Shown: positions 21,791-31,911 of the stretch, piece by piece
How the letters are laid out: each line of letters starts with the position of its first letter
Position numbering within the stretch: position 1 is the first letter of the stretch
Made by a program: the position numbers and the translations under genes
Notes under the pieces: model-generated
What the model was told of the DNA's origin: nothing
The model's input: the letters and a program-made list of their open reading frames with translations, nothing else
The model's database searches: none
From: Jaltomata sinuosa
Taxonomy: Eukaryota; Streptophyta; Magnoliopsida; Solanales; Solanaceae
Length of the DNA: 64,000 nt
NCBI GenBank assembly: GCA_003996215.1
Contig: QJPP01000275.1
Location: 682,001 to 746,000, forward strand
Reading direction: 5' to 3'

Positions 21791-22585
21791 CCCACCTTAG
21801 GAACACATAAGCGACCCTGGTAACGAAGCACACCATATCCCCCTTGGGAGAAAACCTCTACTATGTACTGATAAACTGCACCCTTCAGCTGAAGTAATAT
21901 AGGGTCACTATCCTGCTTCTCCTTAACCTCCGCTACCATAGAAAATTGTAATTCATTCTATACTATCACCCCACCATCTGACGTGTCCATAAGGCAAACT
22001 CCAAAGCGAGCCAGCCGGTGAACATCTCTGGCTAATTCTTTCTTCTCTTTCTCAACATGCGATACGCTACCCATAGATAGTCTGCTGAGAGCATCAACCA
22101 CTACATTGGCCTTACCCGGATGGTAGAGCATATTTATGTCATACTCCTTGAGGAACTCAACCCAACTCCTCTGACAAAGATTTAACTCTTTTGGGTGAAC
22201 ACATACTGGAGGATCTTATGATCTGTGATTACATCAACATGAACACCATACAAGTAGTGTCTCCAGATCCTTAAGGCAAACACAACAGCTGCAAGCTCGA
22301 GGTCATAATTCAGGTAGTTCTTCTCATGGACCTTAAGCTGTCTGGAAGCATATGCTATGACCTTACCCTGCTGCATCAAGACACAACCCCGGCCAATCCT
22401 GGACGCATCGCAATAAACCACATAATGATCCGAACCCTCTAGAAGATTTAAGACAGAAGCTGTAGTCAACCTGGTCTTCAGCTTTAAGAAGCTCTTCTCA
22501 CACTCGTCTGACCACTGGAACTTGACCTTCTTTTGAGTCAACTTGGTCAATGGGGTAGCTATGGATGAAAATCCTTCAACAAACC
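21791..22585 (-). pseudogene. Element D pol: RNase H
   Basis: The open frame 22550-22182 carries YCDASRIGRGCVLMQQGKV, then DLELAAVVFALRIWRHYLYG and ITDHKILQYVF, so the acidic residues of the active site (D, E, D) are all present. The following NLRQ-to-ADALSR tract (22180-22060) is readable in other frames. Upstream it runs into the RT thumb. Confidence 0.85.
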
Positions 22586-23290
22586 TCCTTTAGTAACTGG
22601 CCAAACCCAAGAAACTTTTGATATCTATCGGGGAAGTGGGTCTGGTATAGTGCTTTACTGCCTCAATTTTATGAGAATCCACTCGGATCCCTTCGCTGGA
22701 TACCACATGACCATGGAAAGCAACTGATTTCAACCAGAACTCACACTTACTAAACTTGGCGAATAGCTGGCGGTCCTTGAGAGTTTGCAGAACTATCCTC
22801 AAATGATTCACATGCTCTTCCTCATTCCTAGAATTAACGAGGATATCATCAATAAAGATAATAACGAATAAGTCCAAGTATTGCTTGAAAACCCTGTTCA
22901 TTAAGTCAATGAAAACTGCAGGAGCATTGGTTAGTCCAAAAGACATAACTACAATTTCATAGTGACCATACCGAGTCCTGAAGGCTGTCTTTGGGATGTC
23001 ACTACCTCTGACTCTGAGCTGATGATAGCCGGATCTGAGGTCTATCTTAGAAAAGCAACTGGTGCCCTGAAGCTGGTCGAACAAGTCATCAATCTTGGGG
23101 ATGGGATATTTATTCTTGGTTGTGACCTTGTTTAACTGACGGTAGTCAATACACATCCTGATAGAACCATATTTCTTATGCACGAACAACACTGGAGCAC
23201 CCTATGGAGAGATGTTGGGTCTGATGAAGCCCTTATCTAGCAGGTCTTTCAGCTTTTCTTTTAATTACTTAAGCTCAGTTGGATCCATTC
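22586..23290 (-). pseudogene. Element D pol: reverse transcriptase, nearly continuous
   Basis: A 200-residue open frame (23192-22590) covers almost the whole RT: LFVHKKYGSIRMCIDYRQLN, KIDLRSGYHQLRV with the first catalytic Asp, MSFGLTNAPAVF, FIDDILVNS with the DD pair, and SFLGLASY at the end. It has no internal stop. The start of the domain (GFIRPNISP) sits before a stop near 23203. This is the best-preserved RT in the window after that of J. Confidence 0.9.
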
Positions 23291-23880
23291 TTTAAGGAGG
23301 AATTAAAATAGGCTGGGTATCTTGAAGGAGATTTATTCCGAAGTCGATTTCCCTTTATTGGAGGAACTCTGGGAAGATCTTCTGGGAACACTTCTGGAAA
23401 TTCACTTATTACTGGAACTGACTCAAGAGTTGGAATTTTGGAGTTTAAATCCTTAACCCGAACAAGATGGTAGATATACCCCTTGGAAATCATTTTTCTG
23501 GACTTAAGGTAGGAGATTAAATGACCTACATGCATTGAGTTATTACCCTTCTATTCTAAGGGTGGCTTGTTTGGAAACTAAAACCGAATGATCTTAGTTC
23601 TAAAATCTACTGAGGCATAATAGGAATGTAACCAATCCATGCCTAGAATGATATCAAAATCTACCATTTCTAACTCTACAAGATCTTTTGAGGTGACTTT
23701 CTGGGAAACTGTGACAAGGCAATTTCTGTATACCCATCTAACTATAACTGGGTCACCAACTGGAGTAGAGACTAAGAAGGGTTCTGGGAGGATTTCTGGA
23801 CTAACACCAAAGTTTACTGCTATATATAGAGTTATAAAGGAAAGTGTAGCCCCTGGATATAACAATGCATAGACATCAGT
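23291..23880 (-). pseudogene. Element D pol: protease and linker, broken
   Basis: The protease reads LLYPGATLSF where the family has the catalytic Asp (DPGAT), so Asp is Tyr and the enzyme would be dead. It continues to DFDIILGMDWLHSYYAS. The linker has MISKGYIYHLVRVKD and VFPEDLPRVPP, followed by a frameshift near 23330. It joins the RT domain to its left. Confidence 0.85.
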
Positions 23881-23929
23881 ATTAAATACTCACAACGTAC
23901 CCGTGACTACATTGGGAGAATCCTCCTGA

Positions 23930-24479
23930 TTTTGTCGAGCCTGAAGAGAATATAATCTGTTCTGGCACTGACCATCACCTGTTCCAGATAAGGCACCCTG
24001 CTGAGTGGGGTGACCTACTGGAGCTGCTGTAGAACCAGTCTGAGTCTGTGGGCGAACATCATTAACCCTTTTGAGAAGCTGTTGGACAATTCCTCATCAT
24101 GTGTCCTGGCTTACCATACCCAAAGCAATTTCCAATACTTGCCATGAACTCACCTTGGTGGTTTCTATCACACTTCTTACACACTGTATTTGTGTACCCA
24201 CTAGTAACTGTACCTTGGGATTTAGAGCCAGACGCTCTATCCCATCGATCTTCTTGAACTGAGAAACAGGGGCACTAGAAGAAGATGGAGCTAGAGCTAA
24301 ATTCTTCTGATGGAACTGAGAGCGATTTCCACCCTCTAACCTCTGCTGAGACTAGCTAAAGTCACCTATCCTAGCCCTCTTAGTATCTCTTCCCCTTTCC
24401 TTGATTTTCTCCTTCTCGATCTGCTGACCATAGGAAACCAACCTGGAGAAGTCCATCTCCTTAATCAGCATAGCAGTAA
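23930..24479 (-). pseudogene. Element D gag, C-terminal part, truncated
   Basis: The readable piece begins TAMLIKEMDFSRLVSYGQQI and ends after two damaged zinc knuckles. In CKKCDRNHQGEF the last Cys is Phe; in CFGYGKPGHMMRNC the second Cys is Tyr. The N-terminal half of gag, the primer site and the 5' LTR of D are missing: the sequence changes at about 24480 to the protease of element E on the other strand. Confidence 0.85.
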
Positions 24480-24860
24480 CTCCTTATATAGCAGTAAATT
24501 TTGTTGTTAGTCTAGAAATCCTCACAGAACCTTTCTTAATCTCTACTCTAGTTGTTCATCCAATTATAGCTAGACGGGTATACAGAAATTACCCTGTCAC
24601 AGTTTCCCAGAAAGTTACCTCAGCCGAACTTGTAGAGTTAGAAATGACTGACTTTGTAGGCATGGATTGGTTACATTCCTGTTATGCCTCATTTTTTTGT
24701 AGAAATAGGATCGTTCGGTTCCAGTTTCCAAATGATCTAGTCTTAGAGTTGAAGGGTAATACCTCATTGTCTGTAGGTCGATTCATCTCTTACCTTAAGG
24801 TCAAAAAAACAAATTCTAAAGGATATATCTATCATCTTGCTTGGGTTAAGGATTCAAACT
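24480..24860 (+). pseudogene. Element E pol: protease, 5' truncated
   Basis: The sequence starts inside the protease (PYIAVNF, matching the C protease at about 17606), so gag, the catalytic DPGAT motif and everything upstream are missing. It reads on to TDFVGMDWLHSCYAS, where a few residues of FDIIL are deleted. The linker follows as YLKVKKTNSKGYIYHLAWVK. Confidence 0.85.
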
Positions 24861-25700
24861 CTTAGACCCCAACTCTTGAGTTAGTCCCAGTGGTGAATAA
24901 ATTCTTAAAAGTGTTTCCAGAAGATCTTCTCGGAGTTCCTCCCGAAAGGAAAGCCGACTTCAGAATAGATCTCCTTCCAGATACCCAGCCTATCTTGATT
25001 CCTCCTTAAAGAATGGCTCTAGATGAGCTTAAGGAATTGAAGGAACAATTGAAAGACCTTTTAGATAAGGGCTTCATCAGACCCAACATCTCTCCATAGG
25101 GTGCTCCAGTGCTTTTGTGCGTAAGAAAGATGGTTCTCTCAGGATGTGCATCGACTACCATCAATTTAACAAAGTCACAATAATGAATAAGTATCCCATC
25201 CCTAGGATTGATGACTTGTTTGACCAGCTTCAAGGTGTTAGTTGCTTCTTTAAGATAGACCACTGATCCATCTATCATCAGCTTAGAGTCAGAAATTATG
25301 ACATTCCAAAGACAACCTTTAGAACTTGGTATGATCACTATAAATTTATAGTTATGTCTTTTGGAATAATGAATGCTCCTGCAGCTTTTATGGAATTGAT
25401 GAACAGAGTGTTCAAGCAGTATATAGACTTATTTGTTATTGTCTTCATCGATGATATACTCATATATTCTTGGAGCGAGGAAGAAGATGCAGACTATTTG
25501 AGAGTGGTGTTGCAAACTCTCAAGGATCGCCAGTTATTTGCCAAGCTCAGTAAGTGTGAATTCTGGTTGAAATCAGTTGATTTTCTTGGTCATGTGGTGT
25601 TTAGTGAGGGAATCTGAGTTGATTCTAAGAAAACTTAGGCAGTGAAGAACTAGCCCAGACCCATCTCTCCGACAGACATAAGAAGATTCTTAGGTTTGGC
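24861..25700 (+). pseudogene. Element E pol: reverse transcriptase, broken
   Basis: The domain reads LKELKEQLKDLLDKGFIRPN, then RMCIDYHQFNKVTIMNKYP. Next comes CFFKIDH-stop-SIYHQL (family KIDLRSGYHQL), then an open frame (25354-25617) with MSFGIMNAPAAF and FIDDILIYS. A frameshift lies near 25118 and stops near 25008, 25098, 25264 and 25615. Confidence 0.87.
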
Positions 25701-26230
25701 TGGTTACTACAGGAGGTTTGTTGAAGGATTTTCATCCATAGCTACCCCATTGACTAAGTTGACTCAGAAGAAGGTCAAGTTTCAGTGGTCATATGAGTGT
25801 GAGAAGAGTTTCCTAAAGTTGAAAACCAGGTTAACTACAGCTCCCGTGTTAACTCTACCAGAGGGTTTAGATGGCTTCGTGGTTTATTGTGATGCATCCA
25901 GGGTCGGCCTGGGCTGCATTTTGATGCAGCATGGTAAGGTCATAGCTTATGCCTCAAGGCAGCTTAAGATTCATGAAAAGAACTACCTGACTCATGACCT
26001 TGAGCTTGCAACAATTGTGTTCGCCCTAAAGATTTAGAAACATTACTTGTATGGTGTCTATGTAGATGTGTTCATAGATCATAAGAGCCTCTAGTATGTG
26101 TTCACCCAGAAAGAGTTGAATCTTCGTCAAAGAAGGTGCTCGAGTTCCTCAAAGACTATGATATGAATGTGCTCTACCATCCGGGTATTGTTAGTGTAGT
26201 GGCTGATACCCTCAGTAGACTATCCATGGT
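25701..26230 (+). pseudogene. Element E pol: RNase H, broken
   Basis: The open frame 25696-26037 joins the RT thumb (AGYYRRFVEGFSSIATPLTK) to RNase H (YCDASRVGLGCILMQHGKV, then HDLELATIVFALK). A TAG follows where the family has Trp (KIW). The third acidic segment reads VFIDHKSL with the Asp kept, then a TAG for Gln. The tail YHPGIVSVVADTLSRLS is readable after a frameshift. Confidence 0.87.
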
Positions 26231-27345
26231 AGTTTGTCACATGTTGAGGAAGGGAGGAAAGAATTAGCCAGGGATGTTCATAGTCTTTCTCTCTTAAGAG
26301 TTTGCCTCATGGACATGACATATGGTGGTGTTTTAGTCCAGAATGGGTCAAAATCTTCATTAGTAGCGGAGGTGAAAGAATAACAAGACAATGATCCCAT
26401 ATTACTCTAGTTAAAGGGTGTAGTTAATCAATAGAGGGTAGAGGTCTTCTCCCAAGGGGGAGATGGTGTGCTTTGCTACTAGGGTCATTTATGTGTACCA
26501 AATGTGGGTGAGTTGAGGCAGAAGATCCTTACAAAAACCCATAATTCTAGATATTCTATTCATTTACAGTGCCACAAAGATGTATCGTGATCTATGAAAA
26601 GTCTACTGATGGAACGGCATGTAGACGGACATCATAGATTTTATGGCTAGATGTCCCAATTACTAGCAGGTGAAAGTAAAACAGCAGAAACCAGGAGGTG
26701 TTACCCAGGATATTCCTACTTGGAAGTGGGAGGTAATCAACATGGATTTCATTACGGGTTTACCTCGTACTCGCAGATAACATGACTCCATTTGGGTGAT
26801 AGTGGAAAGGGTTACTAAGTCAGCTCACTTTTTGGCCGTCAAGACTACAGACTCTATGTCACGGAGATAGTCAAGTTGCATGGGGTTCCCTTGTTTATCA
26901 TCTCAGATTGGGGTCCTCAGTTTACATCTTATTTCTGGAGATCATTTCAGAAAGGTCTTGGCAGTCAGGTGAATCTCTCCAAAACATTTCATTCGTAGAC
27001 GGATGGTCAGGCAGAGCATACCATCCAGACCTTAGAGGACATGTTGAGTTCTTGTGTCATTGATTTCTAGGGGAGTTGGGATGATCACCTACCTTTCATA
27101 GAGTTCACCTACACTAACAATTTCCATTCTAGTATTCATATGGCCCCATACGAGGCACTCTATGGGCGTAGATACAGGTCATCGGTTGGTTGGTTCGAAG
27201 AAAGTGAAGCAGATTTGATTGGGCTAGATTCAGTTCATGAGGCTATAGAAAAAGTTCATCTTATTAGAGAAAGACTAAAGATAACTCAGAATCGTCAAAA
27301 GTCCTATGAAGATGTGAGGAAAGGGGCTTAGATTTTGAGATCAAT
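26231..27345 (+). pseudogene. Element E pol: integrase, broken
   Basis: The zinc-finger part is poorly preserved around 26540-26690. The core starts WEVINMDFITGLPRTRR near 26730 (first Asp). The second Asp is kept in IISDWGPQF near 26900 and the Glu in QAEHTIQTLED near 27010-27040. The last piece reads HMAPYEALYGRR, then HLIRERLKITQ. A deletion of a few codons sits near 26860, and TAG stops occur at conserved Gln positions near 26997 and 27068. Confidence 0.87.
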
Positions 27346-27800
27346 GACTGGGTTTTTTCTTGAAAGTGTCACCCATGAAGGGTGTGATGAGATTTTGCAA
27401 GGAAGGGAAGCTCAATCCCCGATATGTACGCCCTTATAGAACTCTAAAAAGGGTGGGCAATGTGGCTTATGAGTTAGAGTTGCCAACAAAACTATAAGTT
27501 GTTCATCCAGTCTTTCACATTTCATTATTAAAGTAATGTGTTTGGTGATGCAGCATCGATTGTGCCTTTAGAGAGTGTGGATGTGAAGGATAGGTTCACC
27601 TATGAGGAAGTTTCAGTTGAGATTCTTGACCATCAGGTTTGTATGCTGAGAAATAAGAAAGTCACTTTGGTAAAAGTTTTGTGGAGGAATCAGTCAATCG
27701 AGGGAGCTACTTGGAAAGCCTAAGCAGACATGATGGCCAAGTACCCTCACCTCTTTCTTTCTGATTCAGTTTCAACTTTAGGTAATAGTTCCTCTCCAGT
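27346..27800 (+). pseudogene. Element E pol: integrase C-terminus and chromodomain
   Basis: The stretch reads KVSPMKGVMRFCKEGKLNPR, then RPYRTLKRVGNVAYELELP, followed after a stop by the chromodomain (LDHQVCMLRNKKVTLVKVLW, then GATWKA and KYPHLF). The open frame 27538-27723 covers its core. A TAA replaces the Glu after TWKA. Confidence 0.85.
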
Positions 27801-27990
27801 TTCTCAGTTTACTTATGTGCATTTCAGTCTCAGTATCATGTTCCCTCAGTTATTCCTACATTTCAACATGTTTTCATGTCCTTAGGACCCAACTCAGTTA
27901 GATATCAACTTCTAGTAAACAGTTGGTAGGGATTGCAACTCCTTCCCTTCAAACTCAGCTTGTTTAGTCTTCATTCGAGGATGAATGATC

Positions 27991-28005
27991 CCAAGGGGGA
28001 GATAT
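27991..28005 (+). other. Polypurine tract of element E
   Basis: CCAAGGGGGAGATAT lies directly before the LTR and is preceded by the conserved ATTCGAGGATGAATGATC. It is the plus-strand mirror of the tract of D. Confidence 0.85.
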
Positions 28006-30045
28006 TGTAACACCCAAGAACTCCCAAGCGTAGACCCAAGTATGAAAAACCAAAAAAACAAATTTTTCCAAGTGTCACCCAATCCACGAGCCAGATCCAC
28101 GAGTTGTGGAACAATCCACGAGCCGTAGAGTGGGCCCGTGGAATTAGATCAGAGACTAGATAATTCTCTCTGAGAACCAAGAACTAGTTCTATTGACCAT
28201 GTAATGATCTATGAGTCATGAACCCAGTTCTTGGAACCATACCTGAGGATCAGCAGAAGGCCCAGGATCCACGAGTGGGATCCATGACTCGTGGAAGTTT
28301 CGTCGAGCCATGGACTACCCTCGTGGAACCCATTCCAGTAGCTCAAAATTTCTGCTCAGTAACCACGACATGGTTCTATGGGCCGTGGAAGCATCCATGG
28401 ACCGTGGTTTCCTTTAGTGGAACCTGAGTCGCGAATTTTAGCAACTTTCTTTTGAAATTCCTAGGGGCATTCAGGACTTTTCCTATCTCTATTAAGGCCT
28501 AAACTAGGTCATTTTGCATATTCAAAGCCTAATTAATTAGTCAGAAGCTACCTAAACCTCCCATTCCTAAGTAATCATCTGACACTTAAAGAAATAGAGA
28601 AAAGAATCATCAGTTTCTCTCAAGAACAAGCAGGAGGTCTTCTTTAAGATCAGCCCAAAATCCAAGGATTTCACCATAGAATCTTCTTCTAAGTATGTGG
28701 GATTTCATCAATGGGTTCCTTTAACCCATTGAATCCCTAGATTCAGTCTAGTTCCTTAGTTCTCAATTAGTTCTTCAGACCTAGGGTTCCTAAACTTTAT
28801 GAAACCCTTGCAATTCAGATTCTATTGCTTATATGATATTTATTACATGTTTTCTTGGGAACCTAAGATATTCATATGTACAGAGCTCAGTAACCCTAGT
28901 TTGTGCCAATTCTAGTACTCATAAGTTATACTTGCTAGTCAGATGATTCAGACAGTTATACTTCAGAATTAGAATGTTATCAGTTTCAGTATTATTATAT
29001 TGCATTCTCAGATGATTATCAGTATTTGAGCTATCTAGTATTTAAGATTTTTCATTCATTGCTCATGTATTTAGTTGGAAGTAGACTTAGCACCGAGTGG
29101 ATGAAGGGATGAAGGCTCACTCGCCAGATTAGGCTAAGACCTTTAGTAGCAGTCCCTGAGTCTCAGAACTATGGCGCCACCATAGGTTCTAACGGGGTCA
29201 CCCATCAGATTAGTCTTGAGCCCCTTGTCCCTTGTCGACATTAGTGTAGTGGATCCACGTCAGCTTTGTTTGTACCCTTGGCAAGGTATGAACACCCTTC
29301 CATCCAGGGTTAGGTAGGCCCCATAGTTAGCTTAGCTTGGGGTATGTTGGTTAATAGTAGCTCCAACAGTCAGACTCATATTGCATTGACCTTATACTCA
29401 GTATCTATTGCAGTTATTCACTTTAATTCAGCATGTTATAGTATTTATGTTAGCTACTTGGTCACTTCAGCTTATCCTTCAGTTCATGCTTCAATGTGTA
29501 TTTCCATGTTCACTCTTTATATTGTACAACTTTTCATATATCCCTCAAGCTTAGTACATTCGGAGTACTGACACATACTTTTATGCTACGTCTTGTCCTG
29601 ATGTAGGTTCAGGCGTTCAACATCCAGACCACACTTTGTGTGACTTTCCAGTCCTCGATCAGCAGCTCAGTGGTGAGGCTTCATCATTCAAAGACGATAG
29701 TTATGCTTACTTCATTTTAATTTTATATTTCAATTTCAAATTATTAGAGATAGCTGGGGGCTTATCCCAGCAACTCACATCAGTTAGAGGCGTTCAGACA
29801 TAGAACTAGAACCAGCTATTGGGTTTTCAGTTTTATTTTCAAACTTATTATATTCTCATTTTTATTATATATTCAAAAATGTTTGGATTTCTTTTTCCAA
29901 CTTATATATTAAGATCAGTTAAGTTTTTTGCACAGTTCGTATATTACCAGAAGTTGTCTAGATATGACAGGCCATGGGTTAGCTTGGAGTCACTTGTGAC
30001 ACTAAGCAAAGTGTTACGTCATAGGGGTATCCTCAGGGCGTGATA
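28006..30045 (+). repeat. Element E 3' LTR
   Basis: The LTR starts TGTAACACCCAAGAACTCC and ends CAGGGCGTGATA, about 2040 bp, with the final CA changed to TA as in D. Its first third (28080-28440) is full of the palindromic words CCACGAG, CTCGTGG and CCGTGG. The last part is homologous to the partial LTR of C. It cuts the 5' LTR of element F. Confidence 0.88.
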
Positions 30046-30928
30046 GCTATAGGATACTTATCGGTTGGCTCGAGTACCATGCCTTGTACAGGTTCTATAA
30101 TGGTTGGCTTGGGTACCACACCTGGTACAAATTTAATTTTACTTATTGATTGTATTGTGCCGATGGTTCCATGAATGGACTGGGTTAATTGTTGAAATTA
30201 TGATTGGTGCATATTGGTCCATGAGAGGCCGAGTAGTTATACTTAAATATGGGGTTGGTCCTTGTGTAGGCCAGGAATTGCATGTTAAATACTTAGGTGT
30301 TGTTCTAGGGATCCTTGGTTTATTGTTTGTTGTTGTGGTGGTTGTTAGAACTGTTTCATGTAGTTTGTAAGTTAGAGGAAAGACTGAGAATCTGGAATGA
30401 TAGTGCTGACTTGTTTATTCATGATTGTCATACTTTACTCAGCCTTGGTTTACTGTTGATATATTTTTTATTGGAGCTGGCTAATGATCCTACCAATACA
30501 CTGTGGTTTTGTATACTGATACTGCACTTGCTTTCCTTTTGTGAGTACATGACATATTCCGGTGGCTGCTACGCGACCTCTGTTGTAGTCCCGACGTTTC
30601 CAAATTCTAAGGGTGACCTACTTCTTCTGGGCTACCATGGTTTCATCTAGTACATCTCTAGTCCATTGTTTCAGACTTAAAATCATTTATGGTGGGGTTT
30701 CATCCCCGTATTCTAGATATTAGTAGATGTTTTAAGATAATGACTTTCAGATTCTAGGGGTATTTCCGCGGGATCTTTACTTTTAGTATTGTTTTAGCTA
30801 TGAATGCTAGTTTAAATTAATGCAATTGGTTTTGAGCTGTTAGTTTTGCTAAGTATTGAGTTGGGTTGTTGGTTCATTCATCCTAGAGTTTTGGGTGGGT
30901 GCCACTCGTGGCAGTTTGGGTTGTGACA
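30046..30928 (+). repeat. Element F 5' LTR, 3' part only
   Basis: About 880 bp ending GCAGTTTGGGTTGTGACA. It is homologous, in reverse, to the first 900 bp of the G LTR at 31912. Its left part is missing because element E (or the rearrangement that brought E) cuts it. Two copies of a 39-bp subrepeat with GGTTGGCT...GGTACCA lie at 30063 and 30102. A primer site follows, so this is a 5' LTR. Confidence 0.82.
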
Positions 30929-30932
30929 AAGA

Positions 30933-30944
30933 TGGTATCAGAGC
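30933..30944 (+). other. Primer binding site of element F
   Basis: TGGTATCAGAGC, complementary to initiator Met-tRNA, four bases after the LTR end. Confidence 0.95.
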
Positions 30945-31164
30945 ACTAGGTTCATTGATCTTGTCGTACCAAATTGGGTCTAGTAGAGTCTTGCTGAATG
31001 GTATGGAGATGTCTGTACTTTACATCGAGAGTCTATAGGATTTTAGGAAACTATGTCTTCTTTCTTCCTTCGTGCTATAACTTGATTCCAATTGGTATCT
31101 GGTGATACAAATTGGTATCTAACTTCCTTCACTCTTTTGTTTGCAGATAGTTGATACAAGGCAT

Positions 31165-31911
31165 AACAGATCAAGAGCGGCAACTCAAGTGGTGGAACTA
31201 GCAGCGAGAAGGTGAGGAGGGGTCAGGGCAGGGGCAAGGGCAGAGGCAGAGGAAGAGCAATACCCACCACGGGTGGAGCTCAGGCAGTGGAAGGGCCAAG
31301 GGTAGCGACCCCTCCCCCACCCCAGGATCCTTTTGAGGAGGATGTTGAGGTTGTACTTGAAAAGGGCATCGAACAAGAGGAGGCGACACCAGCTGGAGGT
31401 AGAAGCCTTCCCCTATATTGCCTGAGGTGTTTCAGCAGGTATGGGATTTTTTGAGTGGGCTGGCAGGTACTGGAGCCACCCCTTTTGGTGCAGCAGATCA
31501 GGTTCCCAGCACTCAACCAGAGGTTGAAACAACTCATAGGATTGATGCGGCATCAAGTACTGATGATCTATTCTGTCCGATGCTAGGACCTGTTATGACC
31601 GGGACTGAGCACGAGATGCCGACCAAATTCTTAAAACTGAAACCTTTGATGTTTCAGGGTATAAAAATGAGAATGCATTTGAGTTTTTTCTGGACTGCTA
31701 TGAGAGGCTGCATAAGTTGAGCATTATGCAGCAACATGGGGTAGAGTTTGTCACTTTTCAGCTTCAGGGTGATGCCAAGCAGTGGTGGAGAACTCATGTA
31801 TAGTGTTGGCCATCAGCTTTGCCTTCGATGACTTGGGCACAATTTCATGCTCTATTCTTGGAGAAATATGTGTCTCGCACTCTGAGGGATCACAAGAAGG
31901 ATGAGTTTCTA
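31165..31911 (+). pseudogene. Element F gag, truncated
   Basis: The N-terminus is Arg/Gly-rich (GQGRGKGRGRGRA), as in the gag of element I, followed by an acidic and proline-rich linker. The core is read in a second frame as FLKLKPLMFQG, then ENAFEFFLDCYERLHKLS, GDAKQWWRTHV and ALFLEKYVSRTLRDHKKDEF. The WW motif and the FLEKYV segment identify Retrotrans_gag. It breaks off where the LTR of element G is inserted; the rest of F is not in the window. Confidence 0.82.

Noticed and set aside
18293..30045. D and E as the two arms of one recent palindromic duplication
   Set aside because: Their proteins differ at many positions and their LTRs differ in length and in the GC-rich zone, so they are separate copies brought together.
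31185..31537. Minus-strand Pro/Ser-rich frames
   Set aside because: They are antisense to the Arg/Gly-rich start of the F gag and reflect its base composition.
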